Source: Ignavibacteria bacterium (GTDB lineage Bacteria; Bacteroidota; Ignavibacteria; Kapaibacteriales; UBA2268). From it: 37,760 nt of DNA. The position numbers and the translations under genes were made by a program. Positions within the stretch are counted from its first letter, which is position 1, and the number at the start of each line of letters is the position of its first letter. Below are positions 1 to 9,700 of this stretch, in pieces. Location: assembly GCA_016844745.1 (NCBI GenBank), contig JAERMQ010000058.1, positions 1-37,760 on the forward strand, in the 5' to 3' direction. The notes under the pieces are model-generated. The model saw only the letters and a program-made list of their open reading frames with translations, searched no databases and had not been told where the DNA came from.

Positions 1-379
1 TTTTGTTCGGTGAAGTGGTTAAAATTGTTTAACTTATAATTTGTTATGACGTTTATAATTGCAATTTCATTTATTTTCACTGATTAAGGTATTAGTAATA
101 AAAAATTTAAAATTAATTATAATTGGCATTTAATTATTTACAAAATTCAGAAAAAATAACGAGCAGGAAAAATGGAAAAAGATATTAAATTCATGAAAAA
201 ATATTCATGAAAAAATATTCATAAAAAAATGAATACAAACGTTCCTTTAACAAAACGACTAATGAAGAATGATAGATTTTAAATAAATTGATAATATTTT
301 TAAGAAAGCTGTAACTTTTCTTATTTTGAACTGTTTATTGTATTATACCGAATTTAAAATAATTTTTTTCGGAGTAATT
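1..379. other. AT-rich leader region without a gene
   Basis: No coding sequence is supported here. The one structured part is a tandem repeat at 189-230: two identical 14-bp units (attcatgaaaaaat) and a third with one change. The rest is AT-rich and should contain the promoter of the subtilisin gene that starts at 380, but I cannot pick out a convincing promoter box. A Shine-Dalgarno-like ggag lies at 371-374, just before that start. Confidence 0.5.
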
Positions 380-2785
380 ATGAAAATAATCTTCTTTTTA
401 TTAGTATTAATACTATTATTTCTTTGTAATATTGCCCTATATTCCCAAGGCTGGATGCCTGTTATTATCAATGAGAGAGGCGACACAATCCATTATACTT
501 GGCCACCGCCGGATAGCACTTACTCTCAAAAAGAACTCATCATCAGATTCAGAAAAACAGCACTGAATCTTGAAAATCTATGTTATAATTATGATTATAT
601 TTCAGATGAGAAAACCGGTAAAAAGAAGGATAAGCCGCTTAGTTTTTTCATATCAGATTCATTGATATCGGCTCTCATGGCTCAAAGGTTCGATTTAGAC
701 TATCTAATTACGAATCCTGAATTAGTTACAACTATATTGAGTTTTGGGGCTTCAAGCTTGAGAAGAATGATATGGGCTAATCCGTGTAAGGATACTTTAT
801 CGCTGACACGAACTGGAGATACCATAATTTGTGATGATTATCTTTGGATGGTGCTTGAGTTTGAATTTGATGTAAATGTAATCGATATTGCTTATTTATT
901 AACGATTTTTTTTCAATCCGATATCGTTATTGCGGATTTGGATTATTATTTATATTCAAATATTAAACCGTATGACCAGTATTATGTTAGCAAACAGAAA
1001 AGCTTGCAGAGCAGTATGTCAAGTGTGGAGAGAGCCTGGGATTTTCAAAAAGGAAATTATGAAATAAAAGTGGCAGTACTTGACGATGGGATTGATTATA
1101 ATCATCCTGATTTCGGTGGTAAAAAAGGATCGGGAGAAAAGATATCTTTTGTATATAATTTTTGGGATGCCTCAACGACTTTTTCGGGTAATGCACAAAC
1201 ACCATTTGGAAGTCATGGTACGCCAGTCGCAGGAATAATAGGAGCTATTACAGGAGGCAGTAATACTTTTGGTATAGCTGGTATTGGAGGCGGATGGGCA
1301 TCTGAAAACAAAAAAGGATTACAAATATTAAGTTATAATGTTACAGGTGCTCTTGGTAAAAGTAAATTTGAAGATTATATTAATGGCGCTTTAAGAGCAG
1401 CATCTTCAAGAAGTGTTAATTCACCTTATGGAAATGGTTGCCATGTAATTAATATGAGCTTTGGAAATGATAAATATTCAGCATCCATGAAGGCAGCATT
1501 AATGTGTGCATACCAAAACGGTGTGTCTTTGGTTGCTTCCGCCGGTAATGAAAGTAGTACAAATACAAATATAATCCCTGCAAATTATGACCCTTCAACA
1601 ATAATTGACGTTGGCGCAGCTGATTATCAAAAAAATCGAATAGGTTATTCGAATTATAATAAGAATATAGATATTATTGCACCAGGTGGATGTGACAATG
1701 ATTTGCGTTACTCTGAGGGTTGCTCTGAAACGAGTAATTCATTTGTCTTTACAGATTATCCCTTATATTTTACAACACCTTATAGTACAACTTTTGGTTA
1801 TTTTGCCGGTACATCTGCTGCCGCTCCTCATGTTGCAGGCGTTGTAGGACTTCTTCGCTCCGAAGCATTAGACAGGGTTTATAATAATTCTCCCGGTTTG
1901 TGGTATAATCTGGAACCCGAAGATTATGAAGGTATGATTAAAGCCTCTGCTGAAGATGGAACTTTAACTGATTTTGATATAGAAACCGGTTGGGGATTTC
2001 TAAGGGCTGACAATATATTTGAAATGTTATTTGGCGGTTATGAAATCTCACATTTTCAATCTACTGATATCTCGAGTTCTACAGATTGGAGCGTTGTTTC
2101 GGGTACTTTTTTCTTTAACGAAAATTTGAATATTTCGGACTGGTCTTCTACTTTCGTTTCTCAAGCATGTTATGCTAAACAAAAGACCTATTTCGGCGAA
2201 ATTGTAATGCCTTCAAATTCATGGACGAATGACAACCGCTATGTATGGGGAAGGAAAGGCAACGGAAACATTGGAGGTTATAGCGCTGCAAATCCGAATT
2301 TTCAAGTCCGGTACACTGAAGTCATTTCCGGCGATGGAGATGGTAATAATCTTGTACCAAACTTAAAGCATAATAATAGTTCAACCGTAACATTAAAAAC
2401 TTACCAATACGATTTATATGATTTGAACAATAATCACATAGGTATATTCCCGCCTTCAAATGAGCTTGGATTTAATATTTCGGTCTTTGCTAAAAAAACA
2501 GTAACAAGGATTGAAGAGCATAATATTGATTATGACCTAATAAGTATTTATCCCAATCCTTTTAATGAGCAGTTTAGTATTAAATTGGAAAAAGAAATTT
2601 TTTCAAAAGGTTTAATACAAGTATTTGACCTAAATGGAAATCTTTTCCTTGAACAAACTCTAGGACAACATTCATTAAACTTAAATCAAACAATTATGAC
2701 AACAAATTTACCTCAAGGTATTTACCTTCTTAAATGTAGTATAAATAATAAAATCAGTTACTATAAATTAATTAAGAGGGGATAG
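380..2785 (+). CDS. Secreted S8 family (subtilisin-like) serine peptidase with T9SS sorting domain
   Basis: An 801-aa secreted peptidase. The start at 380 is preferred over an upstream in-frame TTG at 326, because ggag sits 6 bases upstream and translation begins directly with a signal peptide (MKIIFFLLVLILLFLC, cleavage near YSQG). A pro-region of about 200 residues precedes the S8 domain. All three catalytic residues are visible: Asp235 in VAVLDDGID, His279 in GSHGTPVAG and Ser479 in GTSAAAPHVAG. The last ~85 residues form a T9SS type A sorting domain (IYPNPFNE, then LPQGIYLLK and a basic end), so the protein is inferred to cross the outer membrane by the Por system and be anchored or released. 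The next gene starts 2 bases after its stop, so the two are probably co-transcribed. The fold and export route are well supported; the substrate is unknown. Confidence 0.93.
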   Translation: MKIIFFLLVLILLFLCNIALYSQGWMPVIINERGDTIHYTWPPPDSTYSQKELIIRFRKTALNLENLCYNYDYISDEKTGKKKDKPLSFFISDSLISALMAQRFDLDYLITNPELVTTILSFGASSLRRMIWANPCKDTLSLTRTGDTIICDDYLWMVLEFEFDVNVIDIAYLLTIFFQSDIVIADLDYYLYSNIKPYDQYYVSKQKSLQSSMSSVERAWDFQKGNYEIKVAVLDDGIDYNHPDFGGKKGSGEKISFVYNFWDASTTFSGNAQTPFGSHGTPVAGIIGAITGGSNTFGIAGIGGGWASENKKGLQILSYNVTGALGKSKFEDYINGALRAASSRSVNSPYGNGCHVINMSFGNDKYSASMKAALMCAYQNGVSLVASAGNESSTNTNIIPANYDPSTIIDVGAADYQKNRIGYSNYNKNIDIIAPGGCDNDLRYSEGCSETSNSFVFTDYPLYFTTPYSTTFGYFAGTSAAAPHVAGVVGLLRSEALDRVYNNSPGLWYNLEPEDYEGMIKASAEDGTLTDFDIETGWGFLRADNIFEMLFGGYEISHFQSTDISSSTDWSVVSGTFFFNENLNISDWSSTFVSQACYAKQKTYFGEIVMPSNSWTNDNRYVWGRKGNGNIGGYSAANPNFQVRYTEVISGDGDGNNLVPNLKHNNSSTVTLKTYQYDLYDLNNNHIGIFPPSNELGFNISVFAKKTVTRIEEHNIDYDLISIYPNPFNEQFSIKLEKEIFSKGLIQVFDLNGNLFLEQTLGQHSLNLNQTIMTTNLPQGIYLLKCSINNKISYYKLIKRG

Positions 2786-2787
2786 AA

Positions 2788-4008
2788 ATGAAAACAATGT
2801 TATTTTTTCTGTCCTTTCTTTTCCTAAATATGAATTTTTCTAACGCACAACCACATTGGGTCCAAACGACAGGCACACCTATAATTAATTCATGGGTGAG
2901 ATATATCTCAATAGATAATAAGAGGAACCTTTTTGCAAACCCAGCGAATTACGCTTATAAATCTTCTGATAGAGGTGATTCATGGTTATTATTAAAAAAC
3001 TTAAAATTGTCTTATGGTGATTATTCACGATTTTTTTGTACAAAATCAGGTATTTGTCTTGCTGCTTTAGATTCCGGATTATTATTATCAAGCGATGAAG
3101 GAAATTTGTGGGAAAAAGCTGATATTTCTGATAATATTTTTTCTTTTGCGGAAAGTAGCTTGGGTAGAATTTACTTAGGAGGTATCAACAATCTTTATTA
3201 TTCTGTCGATTATGGTAAAAATTGGAGTATAATTCCTACCGGTTCAAATGATTATATCACTTCCATTGATATACTGAATGAGAAATATATATTAATTGGT
3301 ACCAGAGTTGCATCCTTAATATTTCTTTCTTCTGATACGGGTAAAACATTTCATAGGCTTTCTATTTCTCAACCTGAAGGAAATTATAGTCAAGTAATAT
3401 TTACAAGAAATGCAGGGATAATGGTTAATTTGAGCGACGCTCAAGGTGATGGGAGAACTATGTTATCTAATGATACAGGCAAAACATTTTATGAAATTTC
3501 TGAAGTCAATTTTCCATCCGACTTTCTGAAATCTGATAAAAAAGGTAATATCTATATTGGTAGTCAGTGGGGTCTTTTTAGAACAACGAACGAAGGAAAA
3601 AGCTGGGAAAATATAAGCGACGGTTTACCTCCAAATAATTATATTACTGATATTTGTTTCGGGAATAATAATGATGCTTATATCAGTTCGAGATACGGTG
3701 TTTACCGATGCGAACAGATTACAAATGTAGATGAATATGATGGTAAAGGATTCAATGAAATAACAATTTTTCCGAACCCCTCAAATAAATTCATCATTGT
3801 CCAATTTTCAGTGACTGTACCGGATTTTTACCTAATTCAAATTTATGATTTATTCGGAAATATTTTATTCAAGAATGATAATGAATATTTACCCGAAGGA
3901 ATTTATAAAAAGGAAATAGATCTCGTGAATGCATCGCAAGGTTTGTACTTTTGCAGGATTTCGTCCAAAAAAGAAATAAGAAGAAAGTTATTATCAATTG
4001 TTAAATAA
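2788..4008 (+). CDS. Secreted Asp-box (BNR/Ycf48-like) repeat protein with T9SS sorting domain
   Basis: A 406-aa protein with an N-terminal signal peptide (cleavage near SNAQP, about residue 21). Its body carries about six Asp-box motifs of the S-x-D-x-G-x-x-W/F type (SSDRGDSW, SSDEGNLW, SVDYGKNW, SSDTGKTF, SNDTGKTF, TTNEGKSW), the signature of sortilin/BNR-type beta-propellers. The C-terminus is a T9SS type A domain (IFPNPSNKF, then ASQGLYFCRI and a basic tail). The start is fixed by a gaggggatag ribosome-binding region overlapping the stop of the subtilisin gene. The propeller could bind polymers or act as a partner or substrate adaptor of the peptidase; that link is inference from spacing only. 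A glycosidase role is not supported, since no sialidase catalytic residues are recognisable. Confidence 0.85.
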   Translation: MKTMLFFLSFLFLNMNFSNAQPHWVQTTGTPIINSWVRYISIDNKRNLFANPANYAYKSSDRGDSWLLLKNLKLSYGDYSRFFCTKSGICLAALDSGLLLSSDEGNLWEKADISDNIFSFAESSLGRIYLGGINNLYYSVDYGKNWSIIPTGSNDYITSIDILNEKYILIGTRVASLIFLSSDTGKTFHRLSISQPEGNYSQVIFTRNAGIMVNLSDAQGDGRTMLSNDTGKTFYEISEVNFPSDFLKSDKKGNIYIGSQWGLFRTTNEGKSWENISDGLPPNNYITDICFGNNNDAYISSRYGVYRCEQITNVDEYDGKGFNEITIFPNPSNKFIIVQFSVTVPDFYLIQIYDLFGNILFKNDNEYLPEGIYKKEIDLVNASQGLYFCRISSKKEIRRKLLSIVK

Positions 4009-4059
4009 TCAGGAGTAACATAATTAATTCCATTTCTATATCAATTAAAGAATAAAAAA

Positions 4060-4095
4060 CGCCTTTTAATTCCTCAATAAAGAAATTAAAAGGCG
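4060..4095. terminator. Bidirectional rho-independent terminator between convergent genes
   Basis: A perfect 12-bp inverted repeat (cgccttttaatt at 4060-4071, aattaaaaggcg at 4084-4095) with a 12-nt loop. On the minus strand the stem is followed by a run of six T, a good terminator for rpsP. On the plus strand it is followed by a weaker atttt, which can end the subtilisin/Asp-box transcript. Confidence 0.85.
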
Positions 4096-4132
4096 ATTTT
4101 AGTTATGAGAAACTAATTCGCTTTGAGTTTTA

Positions 4133-4543
4133 CTATTCGGCAGCTTTCTCTTTTGCTTCTTCAGCAGTTTTGGCTTTTGCAGCTTCCCGCTTTTTGCGCA
4201 ATTCTTTACGGCGTGCATAAGTTGCTTTAGTTGCTATTTTATGTTTTTCGACTTCAGCTTCTATTTCGGTAACCGGCTTACCCTTTTTTAGTAGGTTTCT
4301 ATAAAGGAGCACACCTTCGAAACTAAGTAATTGACGCACAACTTCGGTAGGTTGAGCGCCGCAATTAAGCCAATATATTGCCCTGTCGGTATCAATTTTT
4401 ACTTTGGACGGTGCATTATGCGGGTCGAAATAACCCAGCCGTTCCAGGTAAGCGCCATCGCGGCGTTTGCGTCCGTCAACCGCAATTATATCATAAATCG
4501 GATGATGAATTTTGCCTTTTCTTCTAAGTCTTAACTTAACCAT
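4133..4543 (-). CDS. rpsP: 30S ribosomal protein S16
   Basis: 136 aa. The N-terminal ~80 residues match S16 closely: MVKLRLRRKGKIHHPIYDI, then RDGAYLERLGYFDP and DRAIYWLNCGAQPTEVVRQLL. S16 is a primary assembly protein of the 30S body. The protein is longer than the usual 80-90 aa because of a C-terminal tail rich in Ala, Lys and Glu (about residues 95-136), which is common in Bacteroidota S16. It lies 49 bases downstream of ffh on the same strand, and a strong terminator follows. The usual followers rimM and trmD are therefore absent and the unit is just ffh-rpsP. Confidence 0.97.
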   Translation of the reverse strand: MVKLRLRRKGKIHHPIYDIIAVDGRKRRDGAYLERLGYFDPHNAPSKVKIDTDRAIYWLNCGAQPTEVVRQLLSFEGVLLYRNLLKKGKPVTEIEAEVEKHKIATKATYARRKELRKKREAAKAKTAEEAKEKAAE

Positions 4544-4592
4544 TTAATAAAAATCCCATTTTTAAGAAACAACAAAATTACGATTATTTATT

Positions 4593-5930
4593 TTAATTTC
4601 CAAATCCCGGAGGTAAATTTAATCCCCTCAATAATCCGGAGCGTCCGCCACGCGAGAAATTCTTCATCATTTTACCCATATCATCGAACTGTTTTAGCAA
4701 TCGATTCACATCCTGAACCGTTGAGCCGCTTCCTCGGGCAATTCTTTGCCTTCGCGAACCGTTTATTATTTTCGGATTGTCTCTTTCTTGCCTTGTCATA
4801 GATAAAATAATAGCTTCAATTTTACCGAAAGCCTTATCGTCGATATTTACATTCCTCAATGTTTTATCCATACCCGGTATCATACCGAGCAAATCGCGCA
4901 TCGAGCCCATTTTCTTAATCGTATTCAACTGCTCTAAGAAATCCTCCAAAGTGAATTGGTTCTTACGGATTTTTTCCTCTAACTTCTGGGCTTTCTTTTC
5001 ATCGATTTCCTGTTCGGCTTTCTCGACAAAGCTGACAATATCGCCCATTCCGAGAATACGGGATGCAATTCTATCGGGATGGAAAGGCTCGAGTGCATCA
5101 AGCTTTTCGCCGGAAGAAATAAATTTTACAGGCTTGCCAATCACTGATTTGACCGATAACGCTGCTCCTCCACGAGTATCGCCGTCTAATTTGGTAAGGA
5201 CTATGCCTGTCAATTGCAATCTATCGTTGAAGGCTTTTGCCGTTGTCACCGAATCCTGACCAATCATCGAATCGCATACGAAAAGCGTTTCAGTTGGTTT
5301 TACAGCCGAAGCAATATTCTCGACTTCCCGCATCATTTCTTCATCAATTGTCAATCTACCTGCTGTATCGAGAATGATTATATCCCTTGCAAATTTTCTC
5401 GAATAGGTAAGGGCATCATTTGCTATTTTTACAGGGTCGTTGGATTCCGTAGAAAATACAGGTATCTTGATTTGGTCTCCCAACTGCTTTAACTGAAGAA
5501 TAGCCGCAGGGCGATGTACGTCGCAAGCTACCAACAGCGGCTGCCTGCCTTTTTTCCGCAAGCTTTTTGCAAGCTTAGCGCAGAATGTGGTTTTACCTGA
5601 ACCCTGCAAACCAGCTACCATAACGACAGTTGGCGGATGAGATGCAAACTGCAACTCACTGCGGTTGCTGCCAAGTGTCTCGACTAATTCGTTGTAAACT
5701 ATTTTAACTATTACCTGCTCCGGGAGAAGTGAACCTTTGACTTCAGCCCCTAAGGATTTCTCTGTTACGTTATCCACGAATTGTTTGGCAACCTGTAAGT
5801 TAACATCTGCTTCGAGCAAAGCACGGCGTATTTCACGCATCGCTTCGCCGATATTTTCTTCTGAAATCGTTGCCTGTCCCCGAAAGCGCTTTAGGGCGGA
5901 TTCGAGTTTTTCTGTTAAATTTTCAAACAT
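4593..5930 (-). CDS. ffh: Signal recognition particle GTPase Ffh
   Basis: 445 aa, normal family length. The order is N domain (about 1-85), then G domain with P-loop GLQGSGKTTFCAKL near residue 107, ACDVHRPAAILQL, DTAGRL and TKLDGDTRGGAALS, then a Met-containing M domain from about residue 325. The 4.5S RNA-binding helix-turn-helix carries RRQRIARGSGSTVQDVN. The protein binds signal sequences and 4.5S RNA and delivers ribosomes to FtsY at the membrane. It is the first gene of a two-gene unit with rpsP. The 180 bases upstream (5931-6110) separate it from a divergent gene and must hold its promoter, but no clear box was identified. Confidence 0.97.
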   Translation of the reverse strand: MFENLTEKLESALKRFRGQATISEENIGEAMREIRRALLEADVNLQVAKQFVDNVTEKSLGAEVKGSLLPEQVIVKIVYNELVETLGSNRSELQFASHPPTVVMVAGLQGSGKTTFCAKLAKSLRKKGRQPLLVACDVHRPAAILQLKQLGDQIKIPVFSTESNDPVKIANDALTYSRKFARDIIILDTAGRLTIDEEMMREVENIASAVKPTETLFVCDSMIGQDSVTTAKAFNDRLQLTGIVLTKLDGDTRGGAALSVKSVIGKPVKFISSGEKLDALEPFHPDRIASRILGMGDIVSFVEKAEQEIDEKKAQKLEEKIRKNQFTLEDFLEQLNTIKKMGSMRDLLGMIPGMDKTLRNVNIDDKAFGKIEAIILSMTRQERDNPKIINGSRRQRIARGSGSTVQDVNRLLKQFDDMGKMMKNFSRGGRSGLLRGLNLPPGFGN

Positions 5931-6110
5931 AAAAATAATACCGTTAAAATTTTCGGACTACAAAGTTAAAGATTTTACAATTACAGGCAAAACTGTTTGT
6001 TAAAATCAGAAAAAAATCCCAATTTATTATAATAAAATTCGATAAATTTGAAGATTATTCTAAATCGAATAATATATATTAACATAAATTAATTTTTCTG
6101 GGATGTGAAT

Positions 6111-6602
6111 ATGGATAAAGTTGAAAAGAAAGAATCATCAGGCTCAACAGTATTGAAATTTATTAATAACTTCAAAGATGCATTGCTTGCTTTGATTCCG
6201 GTTTTCGACCGTTGCAATATTAAATGGGCGGACGACCAGCAGTTCGATGATTTCGAGGGAATATCCGAAGCGCTTTTTAAATGGATTGTTTCATTTAGTC
6301 TGGAAAATATTGCAGTAAAAGTATGCAATGTTGTGCCCGATATGCCGAACTATGGTTTCTTTTATAAGGATATTTCGAAATTGAGTTTCATTGAGGTAAT
6401 CAGCAAAACAGAAGAAAAACACTCAGGGATGCTTGTTTTTGTTGCTTTGAAGAGTAATGATGCTCCTTTCGATTCCGTCCATTGTAATAAAATTGACGGT
6501 ATGGGACATTTAATCGAAGAAGATATTGTCATACCACTCGAAGACGTTAATTTCCGTTTTCTGCTTCGATTGCCAAATGGTAAGATACAGGCTTTTGTTT
6601 GA
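6111..6602 (+). CDS. Conserved-looking hypothetical protein
   Basis: A 163-aa soluble protein with no signal peptide or membrane segment. I do not recognise the family. It is acidic, and visible features are a hydrophobic helix near residues 20-35 (FKDALLALIPVFDRC) and an aromatic central part (PNYGFFYKDISKLSFIE). The start is taken at the ATG at 6111; a GTG two codons earlier (6105) is possible. It is divergent from ffh. Its 3' end is followed by a stretch that includes a palindromic repeat before the TPR gene, so the two are not obviously co-regulated. Codon use matches the flanking core genes, so I read it as a resident gene rather than a recent import. Confidence 0.7.
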   Translation: MDKVEKKESSGSTVLKFINNFKDALLALIPVFDRCNIKWADDQQFDDFEGISEALFKWIVSFSLENIAVKVCNVVPDMPNYGFFYKDISKLSFIEVISKTEEKHSGMLVFVALKSNDAPFDSVHCNKIDGMGHLIEEDIVIPLEDVNFRFLLRLPNGKIQAFV

Positions 6603-6702
6603 TTCAGAAAGAGTTCTAATTCAATTGAGGTTGAAATTTTTTGGAATTCAAAAGTTAGTGAATGTGCTAAAACTTGCGATTATGAAATATAAAAATCAAA
6701 AG

Positions 6703-6780
6703 GAATGTCATTCTGAACGAAGTGAAGAATCCAGTCCTAACACGCTTTCTGGATTCTTCACTTCGTTCAGAATGACATTC
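6703..6780. repeat. Long perfect palindrome, hairpin core type H ('HSERSEES' repeat)
   Basis: A perfect inverted repeat with 32-bp arms (6703-6734 and 6749-6780) around a 14-nt loop. The arm begins gaatgtcattctgaacgaag and ends gaagaatccag. Translated, this repeat gives the spurious peptide HSERSEESS that is often seen mis-annotated in environmental genomes. The same core recurs inside other elements at 10.4, 17.5, 20.5, 30.8 and 34.8 kb. Its right arm contains the ATG taken here as the start of the TPR gene. Confidence 0.95.
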
Positions 6781-9700
6781 TTTAATTTATTTATTTACTC
6801 AAATAGAATCAATAATAGTCTTCTTTACTTTATCTTTTTATTCATTTCGTTTTTTAATTGTAAAGCCCAGATAGTTGACCTGCAGGATATGTCGATGTAC
6901 AGCAGTTTGGGAATTCTCGATAGCCGAGAGTTGTTCGATGACGGATTACTCAGAAGCGCAGAACAAAACCTGTTCAAAACAATAAAAAAATTTCCTGGAG
7001 GAACTGCAACAGACAAGGCAAATATCTTACAAGCCGAAATTGACTTTGCCGATAAAAAATATCATTTTGCGGAATCAGGACTTACTTCTTTTATAGAATC
7101 CGGGGATAATTCACCTGTCAGACCTCATGCCGCCTTACTTAGGGCTTTCGTTCTATTAGAACAAAAAAATTATAAATCAGCGGAATACTATTTCCGTCAA
7201 TCCCAGAAAATTGCCGAAGATGAATTCAAATTCCGCCAAGACAGCGTATATATTACAATTGCACATAATTCAATTTACTGGCGGGCATTGTCGATTGCTC
7301 AACAGGGTAAGTATCAGGATGCAGATACAGTCTTTGCGGAATGTGCTACCAAGTATCCTCACGGCGCATATTCAGATGATGCATTATATGCATTGGGATT
7401 GATTTCTGAAATTAATCGCAAATTCGAAGAAGCGGCTGCATTTTTCAGTACGATAGCAAAAAATTATCCATTATCCAACACTTTCGTGGCTGCCCGTATC
7501 CGGCTCGCCAATATCAAATTGATTCTTCGTGAAGGTGCTTCTTCGATTAGCTCACTCGAATCTGCCGAAACTGCATGGCAACATATCAAAATCAAAGATT
7601 CTTTGGGTCTCAGGTATGAAAATCAGGATTATTGCACCGGAGCAGAAGAAAAACTCCTTTATCTGCGCGGTGAAGCAAATAATCTCTTGGGGAATTTCGA
7701 AACTTCATTAGGGTATTTTAATAAATTTTTCGCCAAATTCCCAAAATCGGCATTGAGAAATTACGCACGTCTCGCTATGGGATGGGCTTATCTCAATAAA
7801 TCGGATTATGAAAATGCACTCAAACAATATGATATTGTAATTAAGGAAACCGATAATCTTAATAAGTACAATTTAAAGCCGATAGCTCAGTTATACAGAA
7901 CTGTTGCGCTTAAGCGGAATGGCGAAACAACACAGGCAAAAAAGGAATTAACTGCCCTAAGCCTTCAACCGGATTATCCTTTGGCAAGCTATGCATTACT
8001 CGAGCTTTCGCAATTGTTATATGAAGGAGGAGAGCTTGATTTGGCGCGTCGTAATCTGGAACGAGCAAAAGGGGAATCAACGGAAGCTAACCTTAATGTG
8101 CGCATTCATCTGTTATTAGGAGCCGTGTTATTCGAAGAAAAGAGCTGGGAAAAAGCAGCTTTCAGTTATAAATCAGCAGAACAAATTGCACTTGCAAGCT
8201 CCGAAATTTATATGCCACGAAGAAGTTTGTATATTTCCGAAGCCAGGCTAAAAGGCGGAATTGCTTTGGTTCAGTGCCTCCGGTCTTCGGAAGCCATGAC
8301 TTCGCTTCAGAAATTCATTAGCCAAAACAAAGATGACAAACGTGCCGACGAGGCTGCATTCTGGCTTGCCGAAGCTTATTATCGCAGTGAATTATTTAAA
8401 AATGCCATTGAAACATATACTGCATTCCTTGCTCAATATCCTTATTCCAAACGCCGGGAGGAAGTCTGGTACGGACTCGGCTGGACATATTTTCGCCTGA
8501 AGGATTTCCGGCAATCATCTGCAACATTCGATAAAATGTTGGCTGAATTCCCTAAATCCGAATTTGCCGTAGAAGCGTTAATCCGTAAAGGTGACGGCTC
8601 CTTCCTTATGAAGAATTATAAAGTTGCGGTCGATGCTTACACAAGGGCAAAAAATCTATCCCCAACTACAGACGAAGGACAATATGCCGCTTACCAGATT
8701 TGCGAAGCTCAATATCGTCTAGGGCAATATGAGTATGCTTTTTCATCCTTGATGGATTTTGTAGGGCATTACAGCCAATCGCCTTATTCTCCTTATGCGC
8801 TTTATTTAATCGGATGGATACGATTCCAGCAACATAAATATCGCGAAGCAATCGACGGATTCAAATATTTAATTTCAGCATATCCTCAAAGTGGACTAAC
8901 TCCACGCGCACATTATGCAATAGGCGATGCGTTTTATAATCAGGGTAACTACGAAGAAGCTATCAATGCCTATAAAAATGTGATACAGATGTTCCCGAGC
9001 GACCCACTCGCACCGGAAGCAATGAAAAGTATTCAATATTGTCTGGTTTCCCTTGGTCGTGAAGAGGAAGCCATCGCTACGGTCGATACATTTATTACGG
9101 CAAATCCCGGCTCGCCTTTTACAACCGATTTCATTTTCAAAAAAGCCGATATGTTTTATTCCGGCAGGAAATTCTCCGACGCCGCTACGGAATACGAGAA
9201 ATTCGTTCTGAACAATCCCGAAGGCGAACGCACACCCGAAGCACTATTCTGGCTTGGTAAAAGTTTTGCAGGTATGGGTGATGTTGAAAAAGCAATAATG
9301 ACCTATAATAATCTCCGCAAAAAATTCCCGAAAAGCGAATTAGTTCCGACTGCCCTGCTTGAATCAGCCTTATTAAAAAAGCAAGCGGGAGATATTAGTG
9401 CTGCTGATTCCATATTCAGAACTCTCGAAATTCAATTCCCCGAAAATCAATATGCTGCGCAAGCCGGCTTCGAACGTGCTTTAATAAAATATTCCATGGG
9501 CGATACAACCGAAGCAATCAGGATTTTCCGTACGGTTTCGGATAACTTCAAAGGTTCGGAATGGTCGAATCAGAGCCGGTATATGTTAGCTATGTACTGG
9601 AGAAATACCGGAAAAAATGATTCTGCGCTTGCCCATTTTAACATACTTGCATACCAGGAAGATAATCCTTCACTTGCAGCAGAAGCGCTTTACCGCATAG

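Noticed and set aside
4777..5492. Plus-strand reading frames opposite ffh
   Set aside because: They are antisense shadows of a clear ffh gene with full GTPase motifs, and show no domain of their own.
6526..6771. N-terminal extension of the TPR protein through the palindromic repeat
   Set aside because: The frame stays open by chance through the HSERSEES-type repeat; the extension overlaps the previous gene, has no start signal, and places the signal peptide far from the N-terminus.
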